From Actibacterium mucosum KCTC 23349 (GTDB lineage: Bacteria > Pseudomonadota > Alphaproteobacteria > Rhodobacterales > Rhodobacteraceae), in the NCBI RefSeq assembly GCF_000647975.1, contig NZ_JFKE01000001.1, forward strand, positions 372,001 through 436,000: a DNA stretch of 64,000 nucleotides. The letters are read 5' to 3'. Position numbers and translations under genes: made by a program. Below the pieces are notes generated by a model. The model was not told the origin of the DNA. It did no database searches and worked only from the letters and a program-made list of their open reading frames with translations. This document shows positions 11,767 to 20,565 of this stretch, one piece after another (position 1 is the first letter of the stretch; each line of letters starts with the position of its first letter).

Positions 11767-12099
11767 CTAGGCGGCAAAGCTGCTGTCAATTCCGCTCAAA
11801 AGCATCGTCTTGGACTTGTCGTAGCTTTCGAAAAGCGGCTGCAAGGACACCATTTCGATCCCCAGCGACTTGGCTGATTTTTCCCCCGCGCCGCAAATCT
11901 CGGCCACGTCGGAAAACCCCAGATTCATCGCCGAGCCGCGCAGAAAGTGAAGATCCTCGGCGATGGTTTCGGTTACGCCATCGGCGCGGAAGCGTGTCAG
12001 CACCTCTTCCACTTCTTCAAGAAAAAGCTCCACCACTTCGGCAAAAGCTTCCTCCCCCACTTCGTCTTTCAGCTCTAATACGCGATCCCAGTCCAGCAT
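11767..12099 (-). CDS. Histidine phosphotransfer (HPt) domain protein
   Basis: A 110-residue single-domain HPt protein. The motif LHFLRGSAMNLGF places the phospho-accepting histidine at residue 51 in the canonical H-x-(K/R)-G-S-(A/S)-x-x-x-G arrangement. The upstream half is an acidic amphipathic helix region. The ATG at 12099 is preceded by GAGGAACGA, making it a better start than the in-frame codon at 12129. It stands divergently next to a receiver-PP2C phosphatase, so it probably passes phosphate to or from that receiver, although other receivers are possible. It has no kinase domain and is not the larger ChpT type. Confidence 0.85.
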   Translation of the reverse strand: MLDWDRVLELKDEVGEEAFAEVVELFLEEVEEVLTRFRADGVTETIAEDLHFLRGSAMNLGFSDVAEICGAGEKSAKSLGIEMVSLQPLFESYDKSKTMLLSGIDSSFAA

Positions 12100-12257
12100 T
12101 CGTTCCTCATGGTCTGATTTCGCCACCACCCATGACCAAAGGCTTAACCAAAAGCCCTTAACAAGACATGACCATCCAACCGGGGATAGATAAAATTCGA
12201 CGCTTCACTCGGCGTTAAATCACCCCTGTGCAAAACGGGGCGATCCAAGAGTTTTCC

Positions 12258-13538
12258 ATGGTGAGTCCCATTTCGACTAAAACGCTGAAAACGCACGCGG
12301 AACCTGCGATAGAATCACCGCAGAAGCACACCGTTTTGCTGGTCGACGACAGTCGGGTCCAACGCCGTATCGTGCGCGCCCTCTTGGCGCGCTGGGGTTA
12401 CGAGGTGATCGAAGCTGCCACCGGTGCCGAAGCATTAGACATTTGCGCCACCCATCCCGTGGATATCATCATCAGCGACTGGATGATGCCGGGCATGAAC
12501 GGGTTGGAGTTTTGCAGCCGCTTTCGCAAGCTGGATCGCGAGGGTTATGGCTATTTCATCCTGCTGACCTCCAAGTCCGAGACCGAGGAAATGGTGCACG
12601 GGCTGGAAGTGGGCGCGGATGATTTCCTAACCAAGCCGGTAAATGCCGCCGAACTCAAGGCGCGCCTGACCTCGGGCGAGCGGGTTCTGAAAATGGAATC
12701 GCAGCTGAACGAAAAGAACCAGATCATTACCGACGCGTTGACAGAGCTTCAGGGGCTTTATGACGCCATTGATCGTGACCTTTTACAGGCACGCAAGATT
12801 CAGGAATCCCTGGTGCCAAGAAACACCCTGTCGGTTGGCAGGAACACGGTTTCGTTGTTCATCAAGCCTTGTGGCCACGTGGGCGGCGATTTGGTTGGCG
12901 CATTTGACCCCAACTATAACCGGCTTGCGTTTTACAACATCGATGTCTCTGGGCATGGCATCACCTCGGCCCTGATGACGGCACGTCTTGCCGGTTATCT
13001 TAGTGGAGAGTTTCTGGACCACAATCTTGCGGTCGAGAAGCGGTTTGAAGATTTCTATGCGCTGCACAAGCCAGCCCATGTTGCCGAATCGCTGAATCAG
13101 CGGCTGTTGGGCGATAATGGTGTGGGGGAGTATTTCACAATGGCCTACGCCATTGTTGACCTGACCACCGGGCATTTGTCGGTCACCCAGGCCGGGCATA
13201 CGCATCCCGTCATTCAGCGCGCCGATGGGCGGGTCGAGTTTGTGGGCGACGGCGGAATGCCGGTGGGCCTGCTGCCGGATGTAGAGTTCGAAAATTTCGA
13301 GGTACAGCTGCAGCCAGGCGATCGCATTCTTTTTTATTCCGACGGGTTTACCGAAAGCGTCTGCACGGATGGCGAAATGCTGGAACAGGAAGGTTTGGAA
13401 AAGATGCTGAACCGCGCCGCCAAATTGCGGGGGCACGAAATGCTGGACGATCTGTTCTGGATGCTGACCGAGCAACGCGGCGCCGAACCTTTGGAAGACG
13501 ACGTGTCAGCGGTGCTGTTCGAATACGAAGGCGTGTAA
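12258..13538 (+). CDS. Response regulator with SpoIIE/PP2C-type serine phosphatase output
   Basis: Residues 25-140 are a receiver domain with acidic pair Asp30-Asp31, phospho-acceptor Asp74 (ISDWMMPGMNG) and the conserved lysine in DDFLTKPVN. A short coiled linker (ESQLNEKNQIITDALTELQG) leads into a PP2C/SpoIIE domain with metal-binding motifs GGDLVGAFD, YNIDVSGHG, YSDGFTES and DDVSAVLFEY. Such proteins dephosphorylate anti-sigma-factor antagonists in partner-switching modules. The architecture matches RbaY of Rhodobacter capsulatus, but orthology is untested. ATG at 12258 is chosen; an upstream GTG at 12228 is possible. The partners RbaV and RbaW are not in the window. Confidence 0.87.
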   Translation: MVSPISTKTLKTHAEPAIESPQKHTVLLVDDSRVQRRIVRALLARWGYEVIEAATGAEALDICATHPVDIIISDWMMPGMNGLEFCSRFRKLDREGYGYFILLTSKSETEEMVHGLEVGADDFLTKPVNAAELKARLTSGERVLKMESQLNEKNQIITDALTELQGLYDAIDRDLLQARKIQESLVPRNTLSVGRNTVSLFIKPCGHVGGDLVGAFDPNYNRLAFYNIDVSGHGITSALMTARLAGYLSGEFLDHNLAVEKRFEDFYALHKPAHVAESLNQRLLGDNGVGEYFTMAYAIVDLTTGHLSVTQAGHTHPVIQRADGRVEFVGDGGMPVGLLPDVEFENFEVQLQPGDRILFYSDGFTESVCTDGEMLEQEGLEKMLNRAAKLRGHEMLDDLFWMLTEQRGAEPLEDDVSAVLFEYEGV

Positions 13539-13546
13539 TTTCGGAA

Positions 13547-13978
13547 TTAGGCCCGGCTTGCAAAATGCCGGTCGCCGTCATTGGCCAGCGCCGCCAGCGC
13601 CTGATCACGCGGCATCCAAACCGCGGTGTGGCCAGCTTCGGACGGGGGGCCATGGCGACGCACTGGCCGGGAAAGGTAAATATGGCACAGCTTCTCTGCC
13701 CACATGTCGTACTCGGGCATATAGACAAACCGGCGAAATGCGCCCAACCGTCGGATCACATCGATGCGCCAGCCGGTTTCCTCGAACACTTCGCGATGCA
13801 GCGCGGCGATGGGCTGTTCACCGGGATCAATGCCGCCGCCAGGCAACTGAAACTCGGGTTCGGGCGCGGCCTGATGGGTCAAAAGCACCTGGTTTTCGCG
13901 CTTCAACACACTGTAAACGCCGTGGCGCAACGTGTACCGCTGATCGCGTTTAACCGCGGGCCCAAATCGCCTGATCAT
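13547..13978 (-). CDS. Nudix hydrolase
   Basis: A 143-residue protein with a complete Nudix box, GGGIDPGEQPIAALHREVFEETGW, giving the E-x-x-E-E magnesium site for cleaving a nucleoside diphosphate linked to some moiety X. The N-terminal RYTLRHGVYSVLKRENQVLLT is the usual first strand. The substrate cannot be told from sequence. ATG at 13978 is used; a GTG directly before it is equally in frame. It lies tail-to-tail with the PP2C gene and head-to-head with hslO. Confidence 0.85.
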   Translation of the reverse strand: MIRRFGPAVKRDQRYTLRHGVYSVLKRENQVLLTHQAAPEPEFQLPGGGIDPGEQPIAALHREVFEETGWRIDVIRRLGAFRRFVYMPEYDMWAEKLCHIYLSRPVRRHGPPSEAGHTAVWMPRDQALAALANDGDRHFASRA

Positions 13979-14055
13979 CACCTTGCCCCTTTTTGTCCCG
14001 GTTGAACGCCCTATCTAGTCGCGGTATGCCAACTTCAGGCTCTCAAGGAAACCCC

Positions 14056-15057
14056 ATGTCAATTGGATCTCAAATCGCCTGGGACGACACCATTCTGCCG
14101 TTTCAGCTAGACCGAAGCGATATTCGTGGCCGCGTGGCACGTTTGGATGGCGCGTTGGACACCATTCTTGGTCAGCACGACTATCCCCCCGTGATCGAGG
14201 CCCTCGTGGCCGAGGCCGCGTTGTTGACCGCGTTGATCGGGCAAACCATCGACCTGCGCTGGAAACTGTCGCTGCAAATTCGCGGTGACGGGCCGGCGCG
14301 TCTGATCGCGACCGACTATTTTGGTCCATCCGCCGCCGGCGAGCCCGCGCGGCTGCGCGCCTATGCCAGTTTCGATGCCCAACGTCTTGACGAAAAGGCC
14401 GATCCTTTCAGCCAGGTTGGTAAAGGCTTCTTCGCGATCTTGATCGATCAGGGCGAGGGGACTGTTCCCTATCAGGGTATTACCCCGCTGAATGCCGAGG
14501 CAGGCTCGCTTGCCGCCTGTGCCGAAACCTATTTCGCGCAGTCCGAGCAGCTGCCCACGCGGTTCTCGCTCAGTTTCGGCAAATCGATCTTGCCGGGTCA
14601 GGCCGAAGGCTGGCGTGCGGGTGGCGTGATGTTGCAACATATGCCCAAAGCCTCGCCATTGCTGGAGCAGAAAGAGGGCGAACCGCAATTGTTGGCCGCC
14701 GCTGACCTACTGGAAGGCGATGACGAGGAAAACTGGGTACGGGCCAATACCTTGTTGGACACGGTTGAAGATCTGGAATTGATCGGACCCACCGTGCAAC
14801 CGACCGAGCTGTTGTTGCGCCTGTTCCACGAGGAAAGCCCGCGCGTCTACGACCCGCAACCGGCACAGTTTGGCTGTACCTGTTCCGAGGCGCGCGTGCG
14901 CAACAGCCTGTCGATCTATTCGGCCAAGGACATCGAAAAGATGACCACGCCCGAGGGCCGCGTGACCGCCGATTGCCAGTTCTGCGGCGCGCATTACAGC
15001 CTGGACCCCAAGACCGTTGGGTTCGAGGCCGAAAGTGTCCCAAGTGACGGCGAATGA
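14056..15057 (+). CDS. hslO: Redox-activated chaperonin Hsp33
   Basis: Hsp33 holds unfolding proteins under oxidative stress; oxidation of its zinc-binding cysteines switches it on. The 333-residue sequence ends with the zinc motif as CTCSEARV and CQFCGAHY, the C-x-C and C-x-x-C pairs. The N-terminal domain contains LLTALIGQTIDLRWKLSLQ. The ATG at 14056 follows AAGGAA; the frame extends upstream without a better start. Its end overlaps the next gene by 23 bases, beginning a run of tightly coupled genes (Nudix, cca, two ABC exporters, methyltransferase). Confidence 0.94.
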   Translation: MSIGSQIAWDDTILPFQLDRSDIRGRVARLDGALDTILGQHDYPPVIEALVAEAALLTALIGQTIDLRWKLSLQIRGDGPARLIATDYFGPSAAGEPARLRAYASFDAQRLDEKADPFSQVGKGFFAILIDQGEGTVPYQGITPLNAEAGSLAACAETYFAQSEQLPTRFSLSFGKSILPGQAEGWRAGGVMLQHMPKASPLLEQKEGEPQLLAAADLLEGDDEENWVRANTLLDTVEDLELIGPTVQPTELLLRLFHEESPRVYDPQPAQFGCTCSEARVRNSLSIYSAKDIEKMTTPEGRVTADCQFCGAHYSLDPKTVGFEAESVPSDGE

Positions 15058-15640
15058 GCTGCGCCAGATCCTGAAAACTGCGATCTCGGCCGAAGGGCCG
15101 GGATCGTCGGACTTTGACCTGAACCCGGGCGTTCGCCCCGCGCGCGAGCTGCGCCCGGCGGCCGTTCTGGTGGCCTTTGCGCAAGCGGAAACGGGGTGGG
15201 ATCTGATCCTGACCAAGCGCTCGTCGCGGCTGAAACACCACCCCGGCCAGGTTGCCTTTCCCGGTGGCAAACAAGACGAGGGCGACGTCGATCTGGCCGC
15301 CACGGCCCTGCGCGAAGCCCGCGAAGAGATCGGCCTGCCGTCGGAAGGCGTCGAGATTCTGGGCGAGCTTGGCGCCCACGAAACCGTCACTGGATTTGAC
15401 GTGACGCCGGTTGTGGGCCTGTTTTCCGGCACGTTTGTGCCTGTTCCCGAGCCCGGTGAGGTGGATGAGGTGTTCCGCGTACCATACACCCATATTGCCA
15501 ACCCCGCGCAGTTTCAGGTGCAGTCGCGCCGCTGGCGGGGGCAACAGCGGCATTACTATACCGTGCCCTACGGACCCTATTACATCTGGGGTGCCACCGC
15601 GCGTATTCTGCGCGGGCTCAGCGACCGGCTGCAAGCATGA
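15035..15640 (+). CDS. NudL-type CoA pyrophosphatase (Nudix)
   Basis: This protein has both the Nudix box (FPGGKQDEGDVDL then ALREAREEIGL) and the preceding LTKRSSRLKHHPGQVAF motif that marks the CoA-hydrolysing branch (UPF0035). It would cleave CoA and acyl-CoAs to phosphopantetheine products and 3',5'-ADP. The GTG at 15035 has GAGG six bases upstream and gives 201 residues; a second GTG at 15044 is possible. It overlaps hslO at its start and cca at its end by ATGA, so the three are translationally coupled. Confidence 0.88.
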   Translation: MSQVTANELRQILKTAISAEGPGSSDFDLNPGVRPARELRPAAVLVAFAQAETGWDLILTKRSSRLKHHPGQVAFPGGKQDEGDVDLAATALREAREEIGLPSEGVEILGELGAHETVTGFDVTPVVGLFSGTFVPVPEPGEVDEVFRVPYTHIANPAQFQVQSRRWRGQQRHYYTVPYGPYYIWGATARILRGLSDRLQA

Positions 15641-16785
15641 CCCGGATCGACGCAGACTGGCTGGGCGATCGCGCATCGCAGACCGTCTGCGCAATGTTGG
15701 AAGATGCCGGCCACGTCGCCTATTTCGTCGGCGGCTGCGTGCGCAATGCGCTTTTGGGTGCGCCGGTCTCGGATCTGGATATCAGCACCGACGCCCGCCC
15801 GCGGCGGGTGCTGGAACTGGCCGCCGCGGCGGGCATTCGCGCTGTACCCACCGGGATCGACCACGGGACCGTGACGCTGGTGGTGGGCCATACCCCGTTC
15901 GAGGTCACAACCTTTCGCCGCGATGTGGAAACCGATGGCCGCCGGGCCGTGGTGGCCTTTGCAGACAATGTCGAAGACGACGCGCACCGGCGCGACTTCA
16001 CCATGAATGCGCTTTATGCCGCGCGCGATGGCGTGGTGTTGGACCCGGTTGGCCAGGGAATCGCCGACCTGAACGCGCGGCGGTTGCGGTTCATTGATGA
16101 CGCCGATCTGCGTATCCGCGAGGACTACCTGCGCATCCTGCGGTTCTTTCGGTTTCATGCCTGGTATGCCGATCCTGAGGCCGGATTTGACCCGGACGGA
16201 CTGGCGGCTTGTGCGGCAAATTCGGCTGGAATAGAGACGCTTTCGCGCGAACGGATCGGGACAGAGATGAAAAAGTTGCTGGCCGCACCAGACCCGGAGC
16301 GCGCGGTTGCGGCGATGGCACAGTCTGGTGTTCTGGCGCAGATTCTGCCCGGATCAGACGCCCGGTTTCTGCCGATCCTAATTCATTTGGAAGATGGCTG
16401 CGCACCTGATCCCGTGCGCCGCCTTGGCGCGCTGGGCGGAACGGACGTGGCTGCACATCTGCGGCTCAGCCGGGTCGAGGCGCGGCACCTGGACGAGATA
16501 CAAAACGCCAGCGGCTCGCCGGCTGCCATGGGCCACACGCTTGGCAAGGACAAAGCACGCGACGCGATCCTGTTGCGCGCTGCGTTGACCGAACAGCCGC
16601 TGCCGCCGAACTGGCGGACCGAAGTAGAGCGCGGCGTTGCAACCGAGTTTCCGCTGAAACCTGCCGATCTGATGCCCGAACTGCAGGGCAAAGCGCTGGG
16701 TCAGGCCCTGAATCGCGCGAAAGAGGCTTGGCTGGCCGCGGATCTGAAACCAAACCGGGCGGCCTTGTTGCAAACCTTGCGCTAG
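15637..16785 (+). CDS. cca: CCA-adding enzyme / tRNA nucleotidyltransferase family protein
   Basis: The 382-residue class II nucleotidyltransferase has the head motif AYFVGGCVRNALLG, the catalytic carboxylates in SDLDISTDA, and the motif RRDFTMNAL with the nucleotide-selecting region DLRIREDYLRILRFFRFHAWY. It matures or repairs tRNA 3' CCA ends. Alphaproteobacteria usually have a single such enzyme, which supports the assignment. The start ATG overlaps the previous stop (ATGA). About 70 bases separate it from the ABC exporter genes. Confidence 0.9.
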   Translation: MTRIDADWLGDRASQTVCAMLEDAGHVAYFVGGCVRNALLGAPVSDLDISTDARPRRVLELAAAAGIRAVPTGIDHGTVTLVVGHTPFEVTTFRRDVETDGRRAVVAFADNVEDDAHRRDFTMNALYAARDGVVLDPVGQGIADLNARRLRFIDDADLRIREDYLRILRFFRFHAWYADPEAGFDPDGLAACAANSAGIETLSRERIGTEMKKLLAAPDPERAVAAMAQSGVLAQILPGSDARFLPILIHLEDGCAPDPVRRLGALGGTDVAAHLRLSRVEARHLDEIQNASGSPAAMGHTLGKDKARDAILLRAALTEQPLPPNWRTEVERGVATEFPLKPADLMPELQGKALGQALNRAKEAWLAADLKPNRAALLQTLR

Positions 16786-16858
16786 CTGTTGCACAAGCTT
16801 CACTCGACGCGCGTCTCGGCGGGGCCTATATCTGGCTGGTCACATTTCAGGTATTGCC

Positions 16859-18700
16859 ATGTTTCGTTTCTTCGAGAACCTCGTAGATCCCTATACGCCT
16901 TTTCAGCCGCAGGATAATCCGCCCCGCACTTTGCGGGGGTTCCTGTGGGGGTATTCGCAGCCGTTCAAACGGGTCTATGTCGTCACCGCCGCGATGTCGA
17001 TTGTCATCGCCATGGTCGAGCTGTGGCTGATCTTTTACATGGGTCGGCTGGTTACGCTGCTGACCACCACCAGCCCGGCCGCGGTCTGGGACACGCACGG
17101 GGCCGAGTTTCTGGCGATGGCGGCGTTCTTGCTGATTGTGCGACCGGCCATTCAGGTGCTTGGCTCGCTGCTGCTGAACAACGCGATCCTGCCAAATTTC
17201 GGCACGCTGATCCGCTGGCGGTCGCATAACCACGTGCTGCGCCAATCGGTCGGCTGGTTCGAGGATGACTTTGCCGGCCGTATCGCCAACCGCATCATGC
17301 AAACCCCGCCCGCCGCCGGCGAGGCGGTGTTTCAGGTCTTTGACGCGATCACCTATGCGCTGGCCTATATGATCGGTGCGATTGTGGTTCTGGGTCAGGC
17401 CGACGCGCGGCTGGCGGTGCCGCTTTTGGTCTGGTTTGTGCTGTATATTCTGCTGTTGCGCTGGACGATCCGGCGTGTGGTGCCCGCGTCCGAGGCCGCG
17501 TCGAACGCCCGGTCCGAGGTGACGGGCCGTGTCGTGGACAGCTATACCAACATCCATTCGGTCAAGATGTTCGCCCAGCAGGGGCAAGAGCTGACCTATG
17601 CCAAGGAAGCGATCGAAAACACACGCAAAACGTTTCAGGCGGAAATGCGGATCTATACCAACATGGATCTGGGCCTGACGGTGATCAATGGGTTCCTGAT
17701 CGTGGGCGTGATCGGCTGGGCCATCGTGCTGTGGTCGGGCGGGCTGGCCGAGGTGGGCATTATCGCCGCGGCCTCGGCGCTGGTGCTGCGGTTGAACGCG
17801 ATGACCGGTTGGATCATGTGGGCGATGACCTCGTTCTTCCAAAACCTCGGCGTGGTGTCCGAAGGAATGGAGACGATTGCGCAGCCGATCACCCTGAAGG
17901 ACGCACCGGACGCCAAGCCGCTGCAGCTGACGCAGGGCGAGGTGCAGGTTCAGTCTCTCAGCCACCATTACGGCCGCAAAACCGGTGGGTTGGATGGCGT
18001 GTCGCTGACGATCAAGCCGGGCGAAAAAGTGGGCATCGTGGGCCGGTCGGGTGCTGGCAAATCGACCCTGGTCAAGCTGCTGCTGCGGTTTTACGACATC
18101 GAACAGGGCCGCATCCTGATCGACGGTCAGGACATCGCGCAGGTGACCCAGGACAGCCTGCGTCAGACCATCGGCATGGTCAGCCAGGACAGCGCGCTGT
18201 TGCACCGGTCGATTCGCGACAACATTCTGTACGGCAATCCCAATGCCTCTGAGGCCGAGGTGATCGAGGCCGCACAGCGGGCCGAAGCTGACGGGTTTAT
18301 CGCCGATCTGACCGATCCCAAGGGCAATACCGGATACGCCGCCGAAGTGGGCGAGCGCGGGGTGAAACTGTCAGGCGGGCAGCGTCAGCGGATCACCCTG
18401 GCCCGCGTCATCCTCAAAGATGCGCCGATCCTCGTGCTGGACGAGGCCACCAGCGCCCTGGACAGCGAGGTTGAGGCCGCGATTCAACAGACGCTGTATG
18501 GCGTGATGCAGGGCAAGACGGTGATTGCCATCGCACACCGCTTGTCCACCATTGCGCATATGGATCGCATTGTAGTCATGGATGGCGGCCGTATTGTCGA
18601 AGATGGCAGCCATGACGAATTGCTGGCCAAGGGCGGGCTTTACGCCGGGTTCTGGGCGCGGCAGTCTGGCGGCTTCATCGGAACGGAGGCAGCCGAATGA
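16859..18700 (+). CDS. ABC exporter half-transporter (MsbA-like), first of a pair
   Basis: The 613-residue protein fuses an N-terminal six-helix exporter domain (residues about 40-330) to a C-terminal ATPase. ATPase motifs are intact: Walker [12 protein letters not shown], signature LSGGQRQRI, Walker B plus catalytic glutamate [11 protein letters not shown], and H-loop IAHRLST. It overlaps the next exporter gene by ATGA, so the two are made together and probably form a heterodimer. The substrate is unknown; lipids, peptides or drugs are all exported by this class. Both partners keep a full set of catalytic residues, unlike heterodimers with one dead site. Confidence 0.88.
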   Translation: MFRFFENLVDPYTPFQPQDNPPRTLRGFLWGYSQPFKRVYVVTAAMSIVIAMVELWLIFYMGRLVTLLTTTSPAAVWDTHGAEFLAMAAFLLIVRPAIQVLGSLLLNNAILPNFGTLIRWRSHNHVLRQSVGWFEDDFAGRIANRIMQTPPAAGEAVFQVFDAITYALAYMIGAIVVLGQADARLAVPLLVWFVLYILLLRWTIRRVVPASEAASNARSEVTGRVVDSYTNIHSVKMFAQQGQELTYAKEAIENTRKTFQAEMRIYTNMDLGLTVINGFLIVGVIGWAIVLWSGGLAEVGIIAAASALVLRLNAMTGWIMWAMTSFFQNLGVVSEGMETIAQPITLKDAPDAKPLQLTQGEVQVQSLSHHYGRKTGGLDGVSLTIKPGEKVGIVGRSGAGKSTLVKLLLRFYDIEQGRILIDGQDIAQVTQDSLRQTIGMVSQDSALLHRSIRDNILYGNPNASEAEVIEAAQRAEADGFIADLTDPKGNTGYAAEVGERGVKLSGGQRQRITLARVILKDAPILVLDEATSALDSEVEAAIQQTLYGVMQGKTVIAIAHRLSTIAHMDRIVVMDGGRIVEDGSHDELLAKGGLYAGFWARQSGGFIGTEAAE

Positions 18701-20565
18701 TTTGGGAGCGGATCTTTCACCGTATCGGCCTGATGCGGCTGGTCGACCGGCACGATCCGTTTGTCAAAATCGATACGCCGCCGCCGCAGAAACTGCTGCC
18801 TTTCATGGTCTGGGGGCTGCGCGGCACCTATCCGATTCTGGCCGCCGGCACGCTGGCCTCGGGGCTGGGCGGCACGCTGGATATCATCGCCGCCTTCCTT
18901 TTGGGCCTTGTGATCGATACGGCGCTGGCGCATGGGCCTGACGGGCTGCTGGCCAGCCATTTCTGGCTCTTTTTCGGCATCACAGTCTTCGTTTTGTTTC
19001 TGCGGCCAGTGATTTTTGCCGCCAACGCGGTGGTGCAGAACCTGTTATTGGGGCCCGGTGCCTCGGCGCAGGTGCAGGCGCGGTTGCATCGCTGGACGCT
19101 GGGTCAGTCGGTTTCGTTCTTTGACAACGACTTTGCCGGGCGGATTGCGCAGAAGGAAATGCAGACCTCGGCGGCGCTGACGGAAACCGCGGTCGAGGTG
19201 ATCAATACGATTGTCTTCGCGCTGGTCTCGGTCATCTCGGCGGCGGTGATCCTGATGGCGGTGGATTGGCGCGTGGCGATCATCCTGCTGGTCTGGATCG
19301 TGCTTTACCTGCGTTTCATCGCCTATTTCATGCCGCGCATCCGCGTGCAGGCCAAAGGCCGCGCCGGCGCGCGTGCCGGGGTGACGGGGCAGATCGTCGA
19401 TACGATCACCAATATGCGCACCGTCAAGCTGTTCGCCCATTCCGCCCATGAAGACCGCGCCGCCATCGATGCCATCCAGACTTACCGTCAGGCCGCCATC
19501 CGCTATGGCGTCATCTCGGTCTCGTTCCGCACGCTTCTGATGGTGCTGGCCGGGTTTCTGCCGGTGCTGCTGGTGGGTATGTCGATCTATTTCTGGACCC
19601 AAGGGTCGGCCACGGCCGGTCAGATCGCCGCCATTGGCGCAATGTCGCTGCGGCTCAGCCAGATGACCGGCTGGGTGTCGTTCACGTTGATGGGCATCTA
19701 CTCCAAAATTGGCGAGATCGAGGACGGCATGCGCACCCTGAACGTGCCGCATGATCTGGTGGACGCGCCGGACGCCGCGCAGATGCCAGAAGTGACCGGA
19801 CATATTCATTTCGACAATGTGACGTTCTCCTACGGCCGCGACACGGGCGGGGTTTTTGACCTGTCACTGGACATCGCTCCGGGTGAAAAGGTGGGCATCG
19901 TCGGCGCCTCGGGCGCGGGGAAATCGACGTTGGTGTCCACGCTGTTACGGCTCTATGACACCGAAAAAGGCCGCGTTTTGATCGACGGGCACGATGTGGC
20001 CGGGGTCACGCAGGAAAGCCTGCGCCGCCAGATCGGCATGGTCACGCAGGAAACCGCGATGTTTAACCGCTCGGCCCGTGACAATATCCTCTACGGACAG
20101 CCTGACGCGTCCGAGGATGACGTGATCGCCGCCGCAAAACGGGCTGAGGCGCATGATTTCATCCCCGACCTGACCGATTTTCAGGGCCGCAAAGGCTATG
20201 ATGCGTATCTGGGTGAACGCGGCGTGAAACTGTCGGGCGGCCAACGACAGCGGATCGCGCTGGCGCGCGCGTTCCTCAAGGATGCGCCGATCCTGGTGCT
20301 GGACGAGGCCACCAGCGCGCTGGACAGCGAGGTTGAGGCCGCGATTCAATCCGCGCTGGGCCGGGTGATGGAGGGCAAGACGGTGCTGGCCATCGCCCAC
20401 CGCCTGTCGACCATCGCGCAGATGGACCGGATTATCGTGCTGGAATCCGGCCGCATTGCCGAAGAAGGCAGTCACGATCAGCTGTTGCAGGCCGGAGGAC
20501 TTTACGCCAAGTTCTGGGCCCGCCAATCCGGCGGGTTCATTGGGGTAAAGGACGCCGCTGAATGA
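18697..20565 (+). CDS. ABC exporter half-transporter (MsbA-like), second of a pair
   Basis: A 622-residue paralogue of the upstream exporter with the same layout and near-identical ATPase motifs: [57 protein letters not shown] and [14 protein letters not shown]. Membrane helices cluster between residues 30 and 330, including [18 protein letters not shown]. Start and stop both overlap neighbours by ATGA. The last residues ([11 protein letters not shown]) repeat in both paralogues. Strong similarity along the whole length suggests tandem duplication. The substrate cannot be read from the sequence. Confidence 0.88.
   Translation: MIWERIFHRIGLMRLVDRHDPFVKIDTPPPQKLLPFMVWGLRGTYPILAAGTLASGLGGTLDIIAAFLLGLVIDTALAHGPDGLLASHFWLFFGITVFVLFLRPVIFAANAVVQNLLLGPGASAQVQARLHRWTLGQSVSFFDNDFAGRIAQKEMQTSAALTETAVEVINTIVFALVSVISAAVILMAVDWRVAIILLVWIVLYLRFIAYFMPRIRVQAKGRAGARAGVTGQIVDTITNMRTVKLFAHSAHEDRAAIDAIQTYRQAAIRYGVISVSFRTLLMVLAGFLPVLLVGMSIYFWTQGSATAGQIAAIGAMSLRLSQMTGWVSFTLMGIYSKIGEIEDGMRTLNVPHDLVDAPDAAQMPEVTGHIHFDNVTFSYGRDTGGVFDLSLDIAPGEKVGIVGASGAGKSTLVSTLLRLYDTEKGRVLIDGHDVAGVTQESLRRQIGMVTQETAMFNRSARDNILYGQPDASEDDVIAAAKRAEAHDFIPDLTDFQGRKGYDAYLGERGVKLSGGQRQRIALARAFLKDAPILVLDEATSALDSEVEAAIQSALGRVMEGKTVLAIAHRLSTIAQMDRIIVLESGRIAEEGSHDQLLQAGGLYAKFWARQSGGFIGVKDAAE

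Noticed and set aside
12140-12165. Possible CtrA site (TTAACC...TTAACA) between the HPt and PP2C genes
   Set aside because: The two half-sites are 10 bases apart rather than the 7 required for CtrA.
13981-14055. Heat-shock promoter before hslO (CTTG ... CCTATCTA)
   Set aside because: CTTG and the -10-like element are about 24 bases apart, too far for RpoH.
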